NCBI RefSeq assembly: GCF_003112555.1
Contig: NZ_BEWB01000005.1
Location: 434,001-498,000 of the forward strand
Length of the DNA: 64,000 bases
Source: Streptomyces coelicoflavus
Lineage (GTDB): Bacteria; Actinomycetota; Actinomycetes; Streptomycetales; Streptomycetaceae
Direction: 5' to 3'
Shown: positions 8,745 to 17,671 of the stretch, one piece after another
Layout of the letters: each line of letters opens with the position of its first letter
Position numbering within the stretch: position 1 is the first letter of the stretch
Program-made: the position numbers and the translations under genes
Notes under the pieces: model-generated
What the model was told of the DNA's origin: nothing
Seen by the model: the letters and a program-made list of their open reading frames with translations, nothing else
The model's database searches: none

Positions 8745-9551
8745 ATGGGAACCATCGCCGTCACCGGAGCCGCGTCCGGCATGGGCGCCTCGATCGCGGC
8801 CCGGCTCGTCGGACAGGGCCACCGCGTCATCGGCGTCGACCTGCGCGACGCCGACGTGGAGGCCGACCTGGGCACCCCGGCGGGACGGGCCGCCGCCGCG
8901 GCCGAGGTCACCCGCCTGTGCGACGGGCGGCTCGACGGCTTCGTGCCGTTCGCCGGGATCTCGGGCGGCGCGGGCCGGCCCGCGAGTCTGCTGGTCTCCG
9001 TCAACTACTTCGGCGCCGTCGGACTGCTGGAGGGGCTGCGTCCGGCACTGGCCGCGGCGGGGACGTCCGCGGTGGTGCTCGCCTCGTCCAACTCCACCAC
9101 CACGCAGCCCGGCTGGAGCCCCGAGCTGGCCGCGGCCTGCCTGGCGGGTGACGAGGAGGCGGCCCGGGCGCTGGCGGACGCGCAGACCGACGAGGGCGGC
9201 GTCCTCACCTACCCGGCCACCAAGGCGGCGATCGCCCACTACACCCGCACCCGCGCCGCCGACTACGTCGCGGACGGCATCCGCCTCAACGCCGTCGCAC
9301 CGGGATTCATCGACACCCCCATGACCCGGGCGGGCCGCAAGGACCCGCGGATCGCCGCCGGCATCGAGGCCTTCCTGAAGTCCATACCGGCGGGCCGGGC
9401 GGGCAGTCCCGACGAGGTCGCGGAACTGGTGCTCTTCCTGCTGTCCGCCAAGTCGGGCTACTGCGTGGGCACGCTGATGTACTGCGACGGTGGCCTGGAC
9501 GCCGAGCTCCGCGGCCTGGACTGGCCCGCGGCGCGGACGCCGCAGGTCTGA
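8745..9551 (+). CDS. SDR-family dehydrogenase, 3alpha-HSD / coniferyl-alcohol dehydrogenase-like
   Basis: ATG 8745 follows AGGAG at 8731, which favours it over GTG 8721. The 268-residue product has TGAASGMG, a short glycine-rich N-terminus, LASSNSTTTQPGW and the YPATK catalytic motif, with an insertion (AACLAGDEEAARALA) before the active site. This insertion pattern is typical of the subgroup that includes 3alpha-hydroxysteroid and coniferyl-alcohol dehydrogenases; the actual substrate is not shown. It probably shares the transcript of the SDR upstream and is convergent with nanT. Confidence 0.82.
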   Translation: MGTIAVTGAASGMGASIAARLVGQGHRVIGVDLRDADVEADLGTPAGRAAAAAEVTRLCDGRLDGFVPFAGISGGAGRPASLLVSVNYFGAVGLLEGLRPALAAAGTSAVVLASSNSTTTQPGWSPELAAACLAGDEEAARALADAQTDEGGVLTYPATKAAIAHYTRTRAADYVADGIRLNAVAPGFIDTPMTRAGRKDPRIAAGIEAFLKSIPAGRAGSPDEVAELVLFLLSAKSGYCVGTLMYCDGGLDAELRGLDWPAARTPQV

Positions 9552-9631
9552 CGGACGGACGCACCGGGCGGCGGGACGCCACGGCGGCTGACGGACGTCC
9601 GGCGGTCGGCCGTGTGCCGGGAGGGCGTGGC

Positions 9632-11167
9632 TCAGTCTCGCCCGCCGGAGCCCGGGCGTCGCGGGGCCGACTGCCGTCCGGGGGACTCGCCGGCCGCCGA
9701 CGCGGCGGGCTCGGGCCCGGCCGTCGGCCCGTCCGCTGCCGGGACCCCGTGCGCCAGATGGTCGCGCGGGGCGTCGGGGTCGATCAGCCGGTTGAGGCGG
9801 GCCGGGACGTCGAAGCCGACCAGGAGGACCACCAGGATCGTGCCGGCGAACGTCAGCAGGGCCAGCGAGGTGCCCAGGGACCTCCCCTCGGCGAGCCGGG
9901 CGCCGAGGACCGGGGCGACGGCGCCGCCGAGCGCGCCGACGTTGTAGGTGAACCCGAGCCCCGAACCGCGGCTCCCGGTGGGGAAGTGACCGCCGATGTA
10001 GCGCGGCAGCAGCCCCGAGATGCCGAAGCTCAGCGCTTGCAGGGCGAACAGCAGCACGCCCATCAGGAACAGGTTGTCCTTGGTCGCGAACACCGGGAAG
10101 ACGAACGCCAGCGAGGCGACCAACGTGAAGGCGTACGCCTTGCGGGTGCCGATCCAGTCGCCCACGAAGCCCGCCAGGACGCAGCCGGCGGCCGTGCCGA
10201 AGCCCGCGAAGTACAGGGCGTCCGTGACCTGGCCGGGCGTGTAGCCGAGATCGTTCTTGAGGTAGGTGGGCAGCAGGGCCTGGATCGGCCAGGTGTACAG
10301 GAACGCCACGAAGACGGTGACGATCAGGGACAGGTACAGCAGCCAGCCCTTGCGGCCGCCGAGCTGAACGGCCAGCGCGACCAGGCAGGCGCCGGCGAGC
10401 ACCGACAGTACGGGGACCGCGCCGGCCCCGACCGGGCTGAACACGGCGAACAGGGTGACCGTGCCCAGCACCACCAGGACCGTGTTGACCGTGGCCAGGG
10501 CGCGGGTGGCGAACAGCGGCCGGAAGGGGTTGGGGCGCTGCGAGCGCTCCCCGACCGAGGCACTCCACTCCTCGGCCTCGGGCAGTGCGCGGCGCACCCA
10601 CAGGGCGACGATCACGGGCAGGACGCCGAGGAAGAACATCCAGCGCCAGCCCAGGCTCGGCACGACCCACTTGTAGCACTCGGCCGCGAGCACCGAACCG
10701 ATCGAGAATCCGGAGATGAGGAAGCCGGAGGCGCGGTTGCGGACCCGGGCCGGCCAGCTCTCCAGCACGTACGTCGCACTCGCGCTGTACTCGCCGGCCA
10801 TGCCCATCCCGATGAGCAGCCGGGCGGTGAACAGGCTGGTGTAGTTCCAGGCGAAGCCGCACGCGAAGGTGCCGATCGAGTACAGCAGGATGCTCGCCAC
10901 CATCGACGCCTTGCGCCCGAAGCGGTCGCCCGCCGCGCCGAGCACCGCGCCGCCGAGCCAGCGGGTGATGAACGCGCCGGAGACCAGGCCGGCGGCCTCG
11001 ACCGTGCTGAGACCGAACTCGTCACTGATCTCGGTGAGGACCAGCGTGATGAGGACGAAGTCGAATCCGTCCAGCACGTAGCCGATCCAGGCGGCGAAGA
11101 ACGACTTCCACTGCGTGCGGCTCACTTCCCGGTACCAGGGGAGTGCCGCTGCGGACTTGGTTGTCAC
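9632..11167 (-). CDS. nanT: NanT-like sialic acid MFS symporter
   Basis: GTG 11167 is chosen because GGAG lies 5 bp upstream and the reading begins VTTKSAAALPWYREVSRTQW, matching the NanT start. The 511-residue membrane protein closely follows the NanT family: AAWIGYVLDGFDFVLI, FITRWLGGAVLGAAGDRFGR, GMGMAGEYSASATYVLESWP, FLYTWPIQALLPTYLKNDL and GLGFTYNVGALGGAVAPVLG. NanT imports N-acetylneuraminate with protons. The C-terminal tail is low-complexity Ala/Pro/Gly. No nanA/K/E genes are present here. It is divergent from the GH35 gene and shares its operator region, linking it to mucin-glycan use. Confidence 0.87.
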   Translation of the reverse strand: MTTKSAAALPWYREVSRTQWKSFFAAWIGYVLDGFDFVLITLVLTEISDEFGLSTVEAAGLVSGAFITRWLGGAVLGAAGDRFGRKASMVASILLYSIGTFACGFAWNYTSLFTARLLIGMGMAGEYSASATYVLESWPARVRNRASGFLISGFSIGSVLAAECYKWVVPSLGWRWMFFLGVLPVIVALWVRRALPEAEEWSASVGERSQRPNPFRPLFATRALATVNTVLVVLGTVTLFAVFSPVGAGAVPVLSVLAGACLVALAVQLGGRKGWLLYLSLIVTVFVAFLYTWPIQALLPTYLKNDLGYTPGQVTDALYFAGFGTAAGCVLAGFVGDWIGTRKAYAFTLVASLAFVFPVFATKDNLFLMGVLLFALQALSFGISGLLPRYIGGHFPTGSRGSGLGFTYNVGALGGAVAPVLGARLAEGRSLGTSLALLTFAGTILVVLLVGFDVPARLNRLIDPDAPRDHLAHGVPAADGPTAGPEPAASAAGESPGRQSAPRRPGSGGRD

Positions 11168-11311
11168 GGTGTCTCCAGGATGCGCTCCTCGTCGAGCGCG
11201 GCTCGGTGGGGCGCCGCCCCGGCCGCGCCACCGCCGACCATATCCGTGCCGGGGCCGTAGGGGTTGGTGAGGCCGCCCACACCGCCGGCCCTCCCGTTGC
11301 GCACAGCGATC

Positions 11312-11341
11312 ATTGGCATCGATATCATTCTCTGTCATAGT
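11312..11341 (+). promoter_or_regulatory. GH35 promoter with LacI-type operator O1
   Basis: TTGGCA (11313-11318), 17 bp, then CATAGT (11336-11341) fit a housekeeping promoter. The -35/spacer region contains the operator-like ATTGGCATCGATATCATTC centred on ATCGAT (11318-11323). The same -35, the same -10 and 14 of 17 identical spacer bases recur in front of the GH101 gene on the other strand, 6.2 kb away. The site lies between nanT and GH35, so a bound repressor could control both. Confidence 0.78.
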
Positions 11342-11428
11342 TCCAGCTGTCGACGGTCTGCCCGCATCCGCACACGCATCCGCGCACGCATCCACACGTA
11401 CAGCCGCACATGGTGCCCAGGGGGAGTT

Positions 11429-13261
11429 GTGAAGCGATCCACCACCCGCGACCGCAGCGAAGGTATCGATAACATTCCCTCGGCCGCTCTGACGTACGCC
11501 GACGGCGTCCTCCTGCGGAACGGGCGCCCCCACCGCATCCTGGCGGGCTCGCTGCACTACTTCCGCGTGCACCCCGAGCAGTGGGCCGACCGGCTCCGGC
11601 GGCTCGCCGCCCTCGGCCTGAACACCGTCGACACCTATGTCCCCTGGAACTTCCACGAGCGCGACGAGGGCGACGTACGCTTCGACGGCCCCAGGGACCT
11701 GGCCCGGTTCGTTCGGCTCGCGCAGGAGGAGGGGCTGGACGCCGTCGTGCGCCCCGGCCCCTACATCTGCGCCGAGTGGGACAACGGCGGCCTGCCCGCC
11801 TGGCTGACCGGCACGCCCGGCATGCGGCTGCGCACCTGCCACGGCCCGTTCCTGCGGGCCGTCGACCGCTGGTTCGACGAGCTGATCCCGCGCGTCGCGG
11901 ACCTCCAGACCGGGCGGGGCGGACCGGTCGTGGCCGTGCAGATCGAGAACGAGTACGGCAGCTACGGAGACGACCACGCCTACGTCCGCCACATCCGCGA
12001 CGGCCTGGTCGAGCGGGGCATCACCGAACTGCTCTACACGGCCGACGGACCCACCCCGCTCATGCAGGACGGCGGTGCTCTGCCCGGCGAGCTGGCGGCG
12101 GCGACGTTCGGCTCACGCCCCGACCGGGCCGCCGCGCTGCTGCGCTCGCGCCGTTCCGGTGAGCCGTTCTTCTGCGCCGAGTTCTGGAACGGCTGGTTCG
12201 ACCACTGGGGCGAGAAGCACCACATCCGGTCGGCCGAGAGCGCGGCCGAGACCGTCGGCGGCATCCTCGACGAGGGCGGCTCCGTAAGCCTCTACATGGC
12301 GCACGGCGGCACCAACTTCGGTCTGTGGGCGGGCGCCAACCACGACGGAAGCCGGCTCCAGCCGACCGTCACCAGCTACGACTCGGACGCCCCCGTCGCC
12401 GAGAACGGCGCCCTCACCCCGAAGTTCTTCGCCCTGCGGGAGAGACTGACCGCGCTCGACGGCGCCGTGGCCGCACGCCCACTGCCCGCCGACCCGCCGC
12501 TGCTCGCGCCCCGCGACCTCCCCGTCACCCCGCGGGCGGCCCTGCTGGACGCGCTGCGCGCGGCGGCGGCACCCGTCCCCGGACCGCTGCCGCTGAGCTT
12601 CGAGGAACTGTCCCTGGCGTCCGGCCTGGTCCTCTACGAGGCCGAGCCGCTGCTGCCACCGGGGGAGCACGAGGTGACCGTGGCGGGCCTGCACGACCGC
12701 GCCCAGGTCTTCGTCGAGGGGACACCCGTCGCCGTACTGGACCGCGAGAGCGGTTCGTTCACCGTCTCCGGCACCGGAGCGCGCGTCCGGCTCGCGCTGC
12801 TGGTGGAGAACCAGGGGCGGATCAACTACGGTCCGCTGCTCGGTCAGGGCAAGGGCATCCTCGGCGGGGTGCGGGTGGAGCGCCGGCTGGTGCACGGCTG
12901 GACGACGCGTCCCCTGCCGCTCGACCGGTGGACGGAACAGGACACGGCTCGCGCCGCCGCGGCGGCCCCGCCGGGCGGTCGAACCGGATTCGCCACCGCC
13001 GTCCTGTCCGTGGACGAGCCGGCCGACACGTTCGTCGCCCTGCCCGGATTCGGCAAGGGCTTCCTCTGGGTCAACGACACCCTGCTGGGCCGCTACTGGG
13101 AGATCGGGCCGCAGGCCACGCTCTACCTGCCCGCCCCTCTCCTGCGGTCCGGCGAGAACCGGCTGACGGTGCTCGAACTCGAACGCTTCGGTGACCGCAT
13201 CACCCTGCACGACCGGCCCGGACTCGGACCGCCGGAGGAGTACGTCGAAACTTTCGACTGA
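11429..13261 (+). CDS. GH35 beta-galactosidase
   Basis: The GTG start at 11429 gives 610 residues, with the GH35 core beginning at FRILAG-like LRNGRPHRILAGSLHYFRVH. Catalytic residues are visible: the acid/base Glu175 in QIENEYGSYG and the nucleophile Glu251 in FFCAEFWNGWFDHWG. Also present are NTVDTYVPWNFHE and MAHGGTNFG. C-terminal beta-sandwich domains follow. There is no signal peptide, so it is probably intracellular and acts on an imported galactoside. With GH101 and NanT nearby, the likely substrate is Gal-beta-1,3-GalNAc. The ribosome site (AGGGGGAG) is very close to the GTG, so the start is less certain than the gene. Confidence 0.9.
   Translation: MKRSTTRDRSEGIDNIPSAALTYADGVLLRNGRPHRILAGSLHYFRVHPEQWADRLRRLAALGLNTVDTYVPWNFHERDEGDVRFDGPRDLARFVRLAQEEGLDAVVRPGPYICAEWDNGGLPAWLTGTPGMRLRTCHGPFLRAVDRWFDELIPRVADLQTGRGGPVVAVQIENEYGSYGDDHAYVRHIRDGLVERGITELLYTADGPTPLMQDGGALPGELAAATFGSRPDRAAALLRSRRSGEPFFCAEFWNGWFDHWGEKHHIRSAESAAETVGGILDEGGSVSLYMAHGGTNFGLWAGANHDGSRLQPTVTSYDSDAPVAENGALTPKFFALRERLTALDGAVAARPLPADPPLLAPRDLPVTPRAALLDALRAAAAPVPGPLPLSFEELSLASGLVLYEAEPLLPPGEHEVTVAGLHDRAQVFVEGTPVAVLDRESGSFTVSGTGARVRLALLVENQGRINYGPLLGQGKGILGGVRVERRLVHGWTTRPLPLDRWTEQDTARAAAAAPPGGRTGFATAVLSVDEPADTFVALPGFGKGFLWVNDTLLGRYWEIGPQATLYLPAPLLRSGENRLTVLELERFGDRITLHDRPGLGPPEEYVETFD
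11461..11477 (+). promoter_or_regulatory. Second LacI-type operator O2 inside the GH35 5' coding end
   Basis: AGGTATCGATAACATTC repeats the operator core with ATCGAT at 11465-11470, exactly 147 bp from the O1 core in the same orientation. It lies in codons 11-17 of GH35 if translation starts at 11429. It could serve as an auxiliary operator for looping or as a transcriptional roadblock. Confidence 0.6.
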
Positions 13262-13273
13262 CTCCTCCGGCGG
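13229..13273. terminator. Strong bidirectional hairpin over the GH35 stop codon
   Basis: Outer arms CCGCCGGAGGAGT (13229-13241) and ACTCCTCCGGCGG (13261-13273) pair perfectly. Inside them GTCGAAA and TTTCGAC (13244-13258) pair around one base. The GH35 stop codon lies within the structure and the convergent GH101 gene ends at 13294, so it probably terminates both transcripts. Confidence 0.8.
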
Positions 13274-13293
13274 ACCGTCGGCGCCGGTGGGCG

Positions 13294-16200
13294 TCAGCGG
13301 GCGCCGGCGGGGCGTTCGCCCGGCGGGAAGCCCGTGGGAAGGTCCACCGGCACGCCGTACACGCGCATCTCCGCGGCGGCCGCGTAGGGCTGCCCGTTGA
13401 GCGCGCCGAGCGCGGTGAAGCGGACGTAGGAGGCGCGGACCCGGTCGAAGGAGACGCGCTGAGTCTGCGGGACGTCCTTCAGGGTGCCGGCGGCCACCGT
13501 CGTCCAGGTCTCGCCGTCGTCCGACACGGCGACCTCGTAGTCTCCGACGCGCCCGTTCGGGCCCCCGCTCTGCCGGCCCAGGTATCCGAACCCGTCGATG
13601 TCGGCCGCGCCGTCCAGCTCCAGCGTCACCCAGTGCGGGTACGGCGCCTGCGAGGTGGTGTAGTCGGTGTGCCAGATGGTGCCGGCGTCACCGTCGAGGA
13701 CGTTGGACACCGGCCCCTCGCCCGCCCCCGAGGACGTGTTCTCCGAGTCGGCCGTCGCGGTCGTCGAGCCGGGCGCGAGCACCGGTTCGTCGGTCAGTGC
13801 GGCTCCTCCGTTCACGGAGACCGTCTTGGTGGCTCCCGCGTGGGCGTACGTGGCGCTCACCCGCCAGTCGGGCGAGGTGTCCGTCGGGCCGGCCGGCGGG
13901 GTGAGGAGCCAGGTGGTGCGGACGGTTGCGCCCGGCTTCACGCTCCCGAAGAGGTTGCCGTCCTTCTCCGTCACCTCGGCTTTCCAGCCCTGGGGGAGGC
14001 CCTGGAGTGCGATGCCGACGTTGGTGGCGTCGGCCGACTCGTGGTTGGTGAACGTCGTGACGTACTCACCGGGCACTCCGGGGCTCAGCTCGGCGCCGGA
14101 GGGGGCCGTGACGCCGGCGCAGGCGGCTCCGCCCTCGGCCTTGCCCAGGTCGGTCACGGTGAAGTCGTCGAGGACGAGATCGGTGCCCCGGGCGCTGCCG
14201 AGCTTGCGCAGTCCGACCCAGGTGTCCCCGCAGCCGGCGACGATCTCACGGGAGTAGGCCGCCGTGTCCAGGGCGGGCTCCAGGACGTCACGGCTGATGT
14301 CCTGGGAGGTGGTCCTCCCGTCGGCGACCCGGTCCGCGCCGGTGACCCAGGCCCACTGGCCCTCGATGTTGGTCTGGTAGGAGAAGGAGACCCGGTACTT
14401 GTGACCCTCCTCGAACGGCACCGTGGCGGGGGTCGTGCGGTGGACCAGCCCGGTGTTCTCCGCATGCGATTTCAGCGAGTGCCGGCCGGCCAGTACGTCG
14501 TCGACGGCTCTGCCCTTCAACGTGCCGGAGTCGTAGGGGGAGTAGGTGTTCTTCCACTCCTTCTGGCTGTAGGGCGCGTGGAGGTCGCTGATGCTGGTGC
14601 GGGGGTCGGTGACCCCGCCGGCGTCGCCCTTGACGAAGGGCCCCCAGCCCGGCTGGTTGCCCTCGAAGTCCTCGTGGGCGACGACGGTGCCGTCCTCGGA
14701 CCGGGGGAGCGGCGTGGTGGTGTCCGAGATGACGCGCACGTCGTCCAGGACGACCGCGGCACGGCCGGCGACGGCCCCGATGTCCACGGTGACCCGGCCG
14801 TCGCGCGGCGCGGTGAAGGAGACCGAGGCCCGCTGGGAGTACGTGTCCCGCTTCTCGTCGGCCGCCATCCGGTTCCGCGCCGGCGTGATGTCGAAGGTCC
14901 GCTCCCGGGTGTCGTCGCCGGCGCGCACCCGCAGCGTGGTGTCCCGTCGCTCACCGGGGGCGATCTCGACGTCGGCGCCGAGCGTGTAGCGCTTGCCCGG
15001 GGTCAGACCGCCAACCCGCTGCGAGATGCCGGAGGCGCCCTCGCCGAGGCGGACCACGTTGTCCCCGTTGCCGGCCCGGACGATCTCCGCCCCGCCGCGG
15101 GCGTTCCAGTCGTCGAGGTTCCCGGCGTTGAAACCGGGGTCGGACAGCCCGGTGAACTCGCCGTAGTGAGCGTTCTTGTGGGGCGCCTTGCCGCCGACGG
15201 GCACCAGGACGTAGGGCCGCCCCTCCTCGGCGGTGAGCGTCACCCGCCCGTCGTGGGCCTTCACCTCGGCCTTCTTCGCCCGGCCCTGGTCGGTGAGTGC
15301 GTAGAGGGTGAAGTTCTTGTTGCCCGCGAACTGTTCGGTCAGTTCGAAGGTGTGCTCGCCGCCGGAGGCACTGTAGAAGTACATCTTGTCGGCATCGGCG
15401 GGCGATGAGGTGCCGTCGCCCTTCCCGGCGTTCCCCCAGGGCAGCAGGTAGGTGTCGCCCCTGAGGACTTCGGCGTCGCCCATGGAGATCCGCCGCTCGC
15501 CGTCGACGGACTTCACGCTCACCCCGCCGGTGAGCCTCGCGGACCTGCCGGGGTCCCAGTCCATCACCTGGTAGTGCTGGAGGAACTTGGTCGGCAGATT
15601 GTCGGTCCAGATGTTGCGGTAGAAGGCGTTCCAGTCGTCCTGGCCGGTCCAGCCCTCGAACTCCACGATGCTGGCCCCGCCGAGCAGCGGGTCCACGTTC
15701 CACACGTCGCGGTCGGAGTTGGCGATGAACCGGACGATGTCGGAGTTGATGCCCTTGTTGGTGGCGCCGCCGTAGTTCTTGTCGGCGGCCCAGTGCGACC
15801 ACACCGAGGAGCCCTCGAACTTGTACGCCCACTCGGTGGCGACCTCGAAGCCCAGCTTGCGCAGTTCGGCGGCCAGACCGTCGGCCAGCCAGCCGCTGGA
15901 GTAGTAGGCGTCGACGTAGACGGTCTTGACACCCGGCGCGTCCTTGCGGAGCTGCTTGAACCGGTCGAGGACGGCTCCGGTGCCCAGATCCTTCCGCTGG
16001 TCGATGTGATACGCCTGGTTGAGCCAGTCCCAGCCGTTCGCCTGGCCCTCGACCATGTCCTCGGTGAAGGTCTTGGCCTGCGCGTACGCCTCGGTGGCGT
16101 TGACGTGCACGGCGAAGTCGGCGTTGTAGTCGGCGCCCGTGCGGGTGAGCCGGTTCAGGTCCTTCCAGCCGCCCGCGCGGACGTTCTCGTTGCCGCCGTA

Positions 16201-17340
16201 GTCGGGGTGGGCGGAGTCGTGGCCCTCGCTCGCGTAGCCCTTCTCCAGCACCCACTGGCCGAGGTTGTCGGTGGCCATGGAGATGCGCTTGGTGTTGTCC
16301 AGCGTCTTCAGGAACGGGTTGGTGGCCTGGCTCGCGAAGTTGAACGGGATCCGCTGGACCACGCGTTCGGGCACGCGTTCCGCGCCGAGCGGGCTGCGCA
16401 TGTGCTCCCGGTGGGCGATGGCGCCGTCCTGCCAGTCGACGGTGCCGTCCTCGTTGGCGTCGGCGGCGAGGACCACGGTCGCCCGGGGCAGCTCGTAGGT
16501 GTCGACCCTCGGGTCGGTCGCGCCGCCGGGGTGGTAGGTGTACGTGCCGACCGACAGCTCCGCCCGGCGCCGGCCCGCACCCGCGTCGACGATGCGGGAC
16601 AGCAGGCGGGTGTTCCAGTTGGTGTTGTCGTCCTGCGGCGAGTCCTCGGTCGCGTTGGTGATGACGCCCGCCGAGAGCTGCGCGTTGCCGACGAACGCGT
16701 ACGGGGTGCCGACGGGCCCCTTGTCCGGGGCGGTGTCGCCGGTGAGGCGGACGAAGCGGTCGGCGGTCGTCGTGGAGTCCGTGGAGATCTTCGTCCGGGC
16801 GAGGTTCGCGCCCGGGTCGGAGGAGTCCACGGAGACCAGGGACTGACCGGGGACCGCGAGGGTGCGTACGGTCGACGCGGCCTTGCCGGAGATCTTCTCG
16901 ACGGCGAAGACGACTGTCGTCTCCTTGGTGACCGTGATGGTGGAGGTGATCGTCAGATCGGGCAGGTCCTCGAAGGTCGAGGTGTAGGTCGCCCTGCTGC
17001 CCTTCGCGCTCATGGTGGTGGTGGCGCGGTGGGCCGCACCGTTGATGGTGAAGCTGTCCAGGGCCGTCGCCCTGCCGTCGAGGCTGCGCCGCCCCAGCCG
17101 GTAGGAGATGACCTGGGGGAACTCCTCGGCCACGGTGACGGTCAGTCCGCCCCGGCTCAGCTCCACCGGCGTCGCCGCGGGAGCCGCCGCGGACACGGCC
17201 TGGGGCAGCGCCGCGCCCGCGGGGACGGCGGCGGTCGACAGCATGCCGACGGTGAGGCCGAGCGCGGTGGCGACGGCGCCGGGTCGCGGCACTCGTCTGC
17301 GGCCGGGCGGGCGGGGTGACGGGGGTGCCATGGGATCCAC
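13294..17340 (-). CDS. Secreted GH101 endo-alpha-N-acetylgalactosaminidase
   Basis: GTG 17340 is chosen because GAGGAGG lies 8 bp upstream; it gives 1348 residues starting VDPMAPPSPRPPGRRR, then a hydrophobic signal segment ending near AGAALPQAVSAAA. An N-terminal beta-sandwich precedes the GH101 barrel. The catalytic pair is Asp477 (VYVDAYYSSGW) and Glu509 (YKFEGSSVWSHW), 32 residues apart as in characterised GH101 enzymes. GINSDIVRFIANSDRDVW and EFEGWTGQDDWNAFY are also diagnostic. Galactose-binding-like domains follow (HAPYSQKEW, TWVGLRKLG), then an NEW3-type beta domain and a C-terminal F5/8-type (CBM32) domain. GH101 enzymes release intact core-1 disaccharide from Ser/Thr of mucin-type glycoproteins. 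Confidence 0.92.
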   Translation of the reverse strand: MDPMAPPSPRPPGRRRVPRPGAVATALGLTVGMLSTAAVPAGAALPQAVSAAAPAATPVELSRGGLTVTVAEEFPQVISYRLGRRSLDGRATALDSFTINGAAHRATTTMSAKGSRATYTSTFEDLPDLTITSTITVTKETTVVFAVEKISGKAASTVRTLAVPGQSLVSVDSSDPGANLARTKISTDSTTTADRFVRLTGDTAPDKGPVGTPYAFVGNAQLSAGVITNATEDSPQDDNTNWNTRLLSRIVDAGAGRRRAELSVGTYTYHPGGATDPRVDTYELPRATVVLAADANEDGTVDWQDGAIAHREHMRSPLGAERVPERVVQRIPFNFASQATNPFLKTLDNTKRISMATDNLGQWVLEKGYASEGHDSAHPDYGGNENVRAGGWKDLNRLTRTGADYNADFAVHVNATEAYAQAKTFTEDMVEGQANGWDWLNQAYHIDQRKDLGTGAVLDRFKQLRKDAPGVKTVYVDAYYSSGWLADGLAAELRKLGFEVATEWAYKFEGSSVWSHWAADKNYGGATNKGINSDIVRFIANSDRDVWNVDPLLGGASIVEFEGWTGQDDWNAFYRNIWTDNLPTKFLQHYQVMDWDPGRSARLTGGVSVKSVDGERRISMGDAEVLRGDTYLLPWGNAGKGDGTSSPADADKMYFYSASGGEHTFELTEQFAGNKNFTLYALTDQGRAKKAEVKAHDGRVTLTAEEGRPYVLVPVGGKAPHKNAHYGEFTGLSDPGFNAGNLDDWNARGGAEIVRAGNGDNVVRLGEGASGISQRVGGLTPGKRYTLGADVEIAPGERRDTTLRVRAGDDTRERTFDITPARNRMAADEKRDTYSQRASVSFTAPRDGRVTVDIGAVAGRAAVVLDDVRVISDTTTPLPRSEDGTVVAHEDFEGNQPGWGPFVKGDAGGVTDPRTSISDLHAPYSQKEWKNTYSPYDSGTLKGRAVDDVLAGRHSLKSHAENTGLVHRTTPATVPFEEGHKYRVSFSYQTNIEGQWAWVTGADRVADGRTTSQDISRDVLEPALDTAAYSREIVAGCGDTWVGLRKLGSARGTDLVLDDFTVTDLGKAEGGAACAGVTAPSGAELSPGVPGEYVTTFTNHESADATNVGIALQGLPQGWKAEVTEKDGNLFGSVKPGATVRTTWLLTPPAGPTDTSPDWRVSATYAHAGATKTVSVNGGAALTDEPVLAPGSTTATADSENTSSGAGEGPVSNVLDGDAGTIWHTDYTTSQAPYPHWVTLELDGAADIDGFGYLGRQSGGPNGRVGDYEVAVSDDGETWTTVAAGTLKDVPQTQRVSFDRVRASYVRFTALGALNGQPYAAAAEMRVYGVPVDLPTGFPPGERPAGAR

Positions 17341-17671
17341 GGGTGCTTCCTCCTCGGGTCGGACGAAGTTCGGGGACGAGGGGCGCCGGAGGTGGGGGCG
17401 GGCGGCACGGACGTTTCCCCGCGGGGTTCGGCCCGGCTCCCCATGGCCTCGATCCGTGATGTTAGCGCTGCCACCCGGTGCTGACTCCATCTCCTCGGGC
17501 GCCATTCCGGCGCTCCCGGCGAATGAGCGGAACGTCCCTCGAGCTGTGCGTTGGCGGAAACTATGGCAGAGGATGTTATCGATGCCAATGGGTCTCGCCC
17601 GGCTAGACTGCGGTACGGACCATCACGTGTCACAGGCGGCTCGGGCCGCGGTTTCTGTGGAGAGGCGAGCG
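17341..17671. other. Divergent intergenic region, GH101 leader and LacI promoter region
   Basis: These 331 bp separate GH101 (minus) from the LacI gene (plus). The GH101 promoter/operator at 17560-17589 implies an untranslated leader of roughly 210 nt before GTG 17340. In the leader I see only the ribosome site; several in-frame start codons extend the frame up to 17505 but lack ribosome sites. The LacI promoter itself is not obvious. Confidence 0.6.
17560..17589 (-). promoter_or_regulatory. GH101 promoter with LacI-type operator O3
   Basis: Read on the minus strand, TTGGCA (17588-17583), 17 bp and CATAGT (17565-17560) form a promoter pointing at GH101. The spacer contains ATCGATAACAT. Over 34 bp it matches the GH35 promoter at 29 positions, including identical -35 and -10 boxes. 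ATCGAT lies at 17578-17583, about 90 bp upstream of the LacI start, so the regulator probably also represses itself. Confidence 0.82.
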
